Source: SKVR01 sp037441525
GTDB lineage: Bacteria; Bacteroidota; Bacteroidia; Bacteroidales; UBA7960
Direction of reading: 5' to 3'
Assembly (NCBI GenBank): GCA_037441525.1
Contig: JBBISA010000048.1
Span: 1-31,074, forward strand
Length of the DNA stretch: 31,074 nucleotides
Below are positions 30,965 to 31,074 of this stretch, in pieces. Each line of letters begins with the position of its first letter. The stretch's first letter is position 1. Below the pieces are notes generated by a model. It was not told the origin of the DNA and searched no databases. It saw only the letters and a program-made list of their open reading frames with translations. The translations under genes and the position numbers were made by a program.

Positions 30965-31074
30965 GTGGTTTATTTCCAGACTAAATTTATTTTTCTGAAC
31001 AGCGAAAAACAGGTTTAAATATCACTATTGTCCGATAAAAAAATAGAGAAAGAAGGTAATTAAACCTCCCTTCC

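Noticed and set aside
1..31074. CRISPR arrays, tRNA or rRNA genes, transposase genes, prophage
   Set aside because: No regularly spaced direct repeats, no tRNA cloverleaf with TTCGA-type arm, no rRNA signature, and no recombinase, transposase or phage protein among the frames.

Overview
The window looks like a chromosomal segment from a member of the Bacteroidota, probably an environmental Bacteroidales-like lineage. The reasons are: promoter-like boxes of the TAnnTTTG type rather than -35/-10 boxes, start codons without Shine-Dalgarno sequences, AT-rich spacers, and the order sigma-54 activator, lptE, TPR protein, secG, groES, groEL. The species cannot be named from the sequence alone.

Left part (1-9.5 kb): a histidine biosynthesis operon on the + strand: hisG, hisD, a hisC-hisB gene fusion, asnA, hisH, hisA, hisF, hisIE. 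It is preceded by a complete transcription attenuator: a 17-residue leader peptide with five consecutive His codons, an intrinsic terminator, and a perfectly complementary 9-bp antiterminator segment. The operon encodes every step except histidinol-phosphate phosphatase; the HAD phosphatase domain often fused to HisB is absent and HisC sits in its place. A decayed antitoxin-like gene lies between hisF and hisIE, and intergenic palindromic repeats lie between asnA and hisH.

Middle part 1 (9.6-13.9 kb): a GNAT acetyltransferase (-), an OsmC-family protein (+) preceded by a Cys-rich mini-ORF and a nested stem-loop, then a small conserved protein and a D12-class adenine methyltransferase (both -).

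Middle part 2 (14.0-25.0 kb): a + strand run of nine genes that reads as one pathway. 3-methylcrotonyl-CoA carboxylase beta, methylglutaconyl-CoA hydratase, carboxylase alpha and an acyl-CoA dehydrogenase would turn isovaleryl-CoA (from leucine) into HMG-CoA. Type 2 IPP isomerase, HMG-CoA reductase, two GHMP kinases and diphosphomevalonate decarboxylase would turn HMG-CoA into IPP and DMAPP. Neither HMG-CoA synthase nor HMG-CoA lyase is present, so the layout suggests a leucine-fed mevalonate pathway. Two near-identical ~82-bp direct repeats with a TGACGGTCA palindrome flank this block together with the methyltransferase pair.

Right part (25.3-31.1 kb): a - strand housekeeping block: sigma-54-type activator without receiver domain, LptE-like lipoprotein, TPR protein and SecG, then a strong terminator, then groES and groEL with their own terminator.
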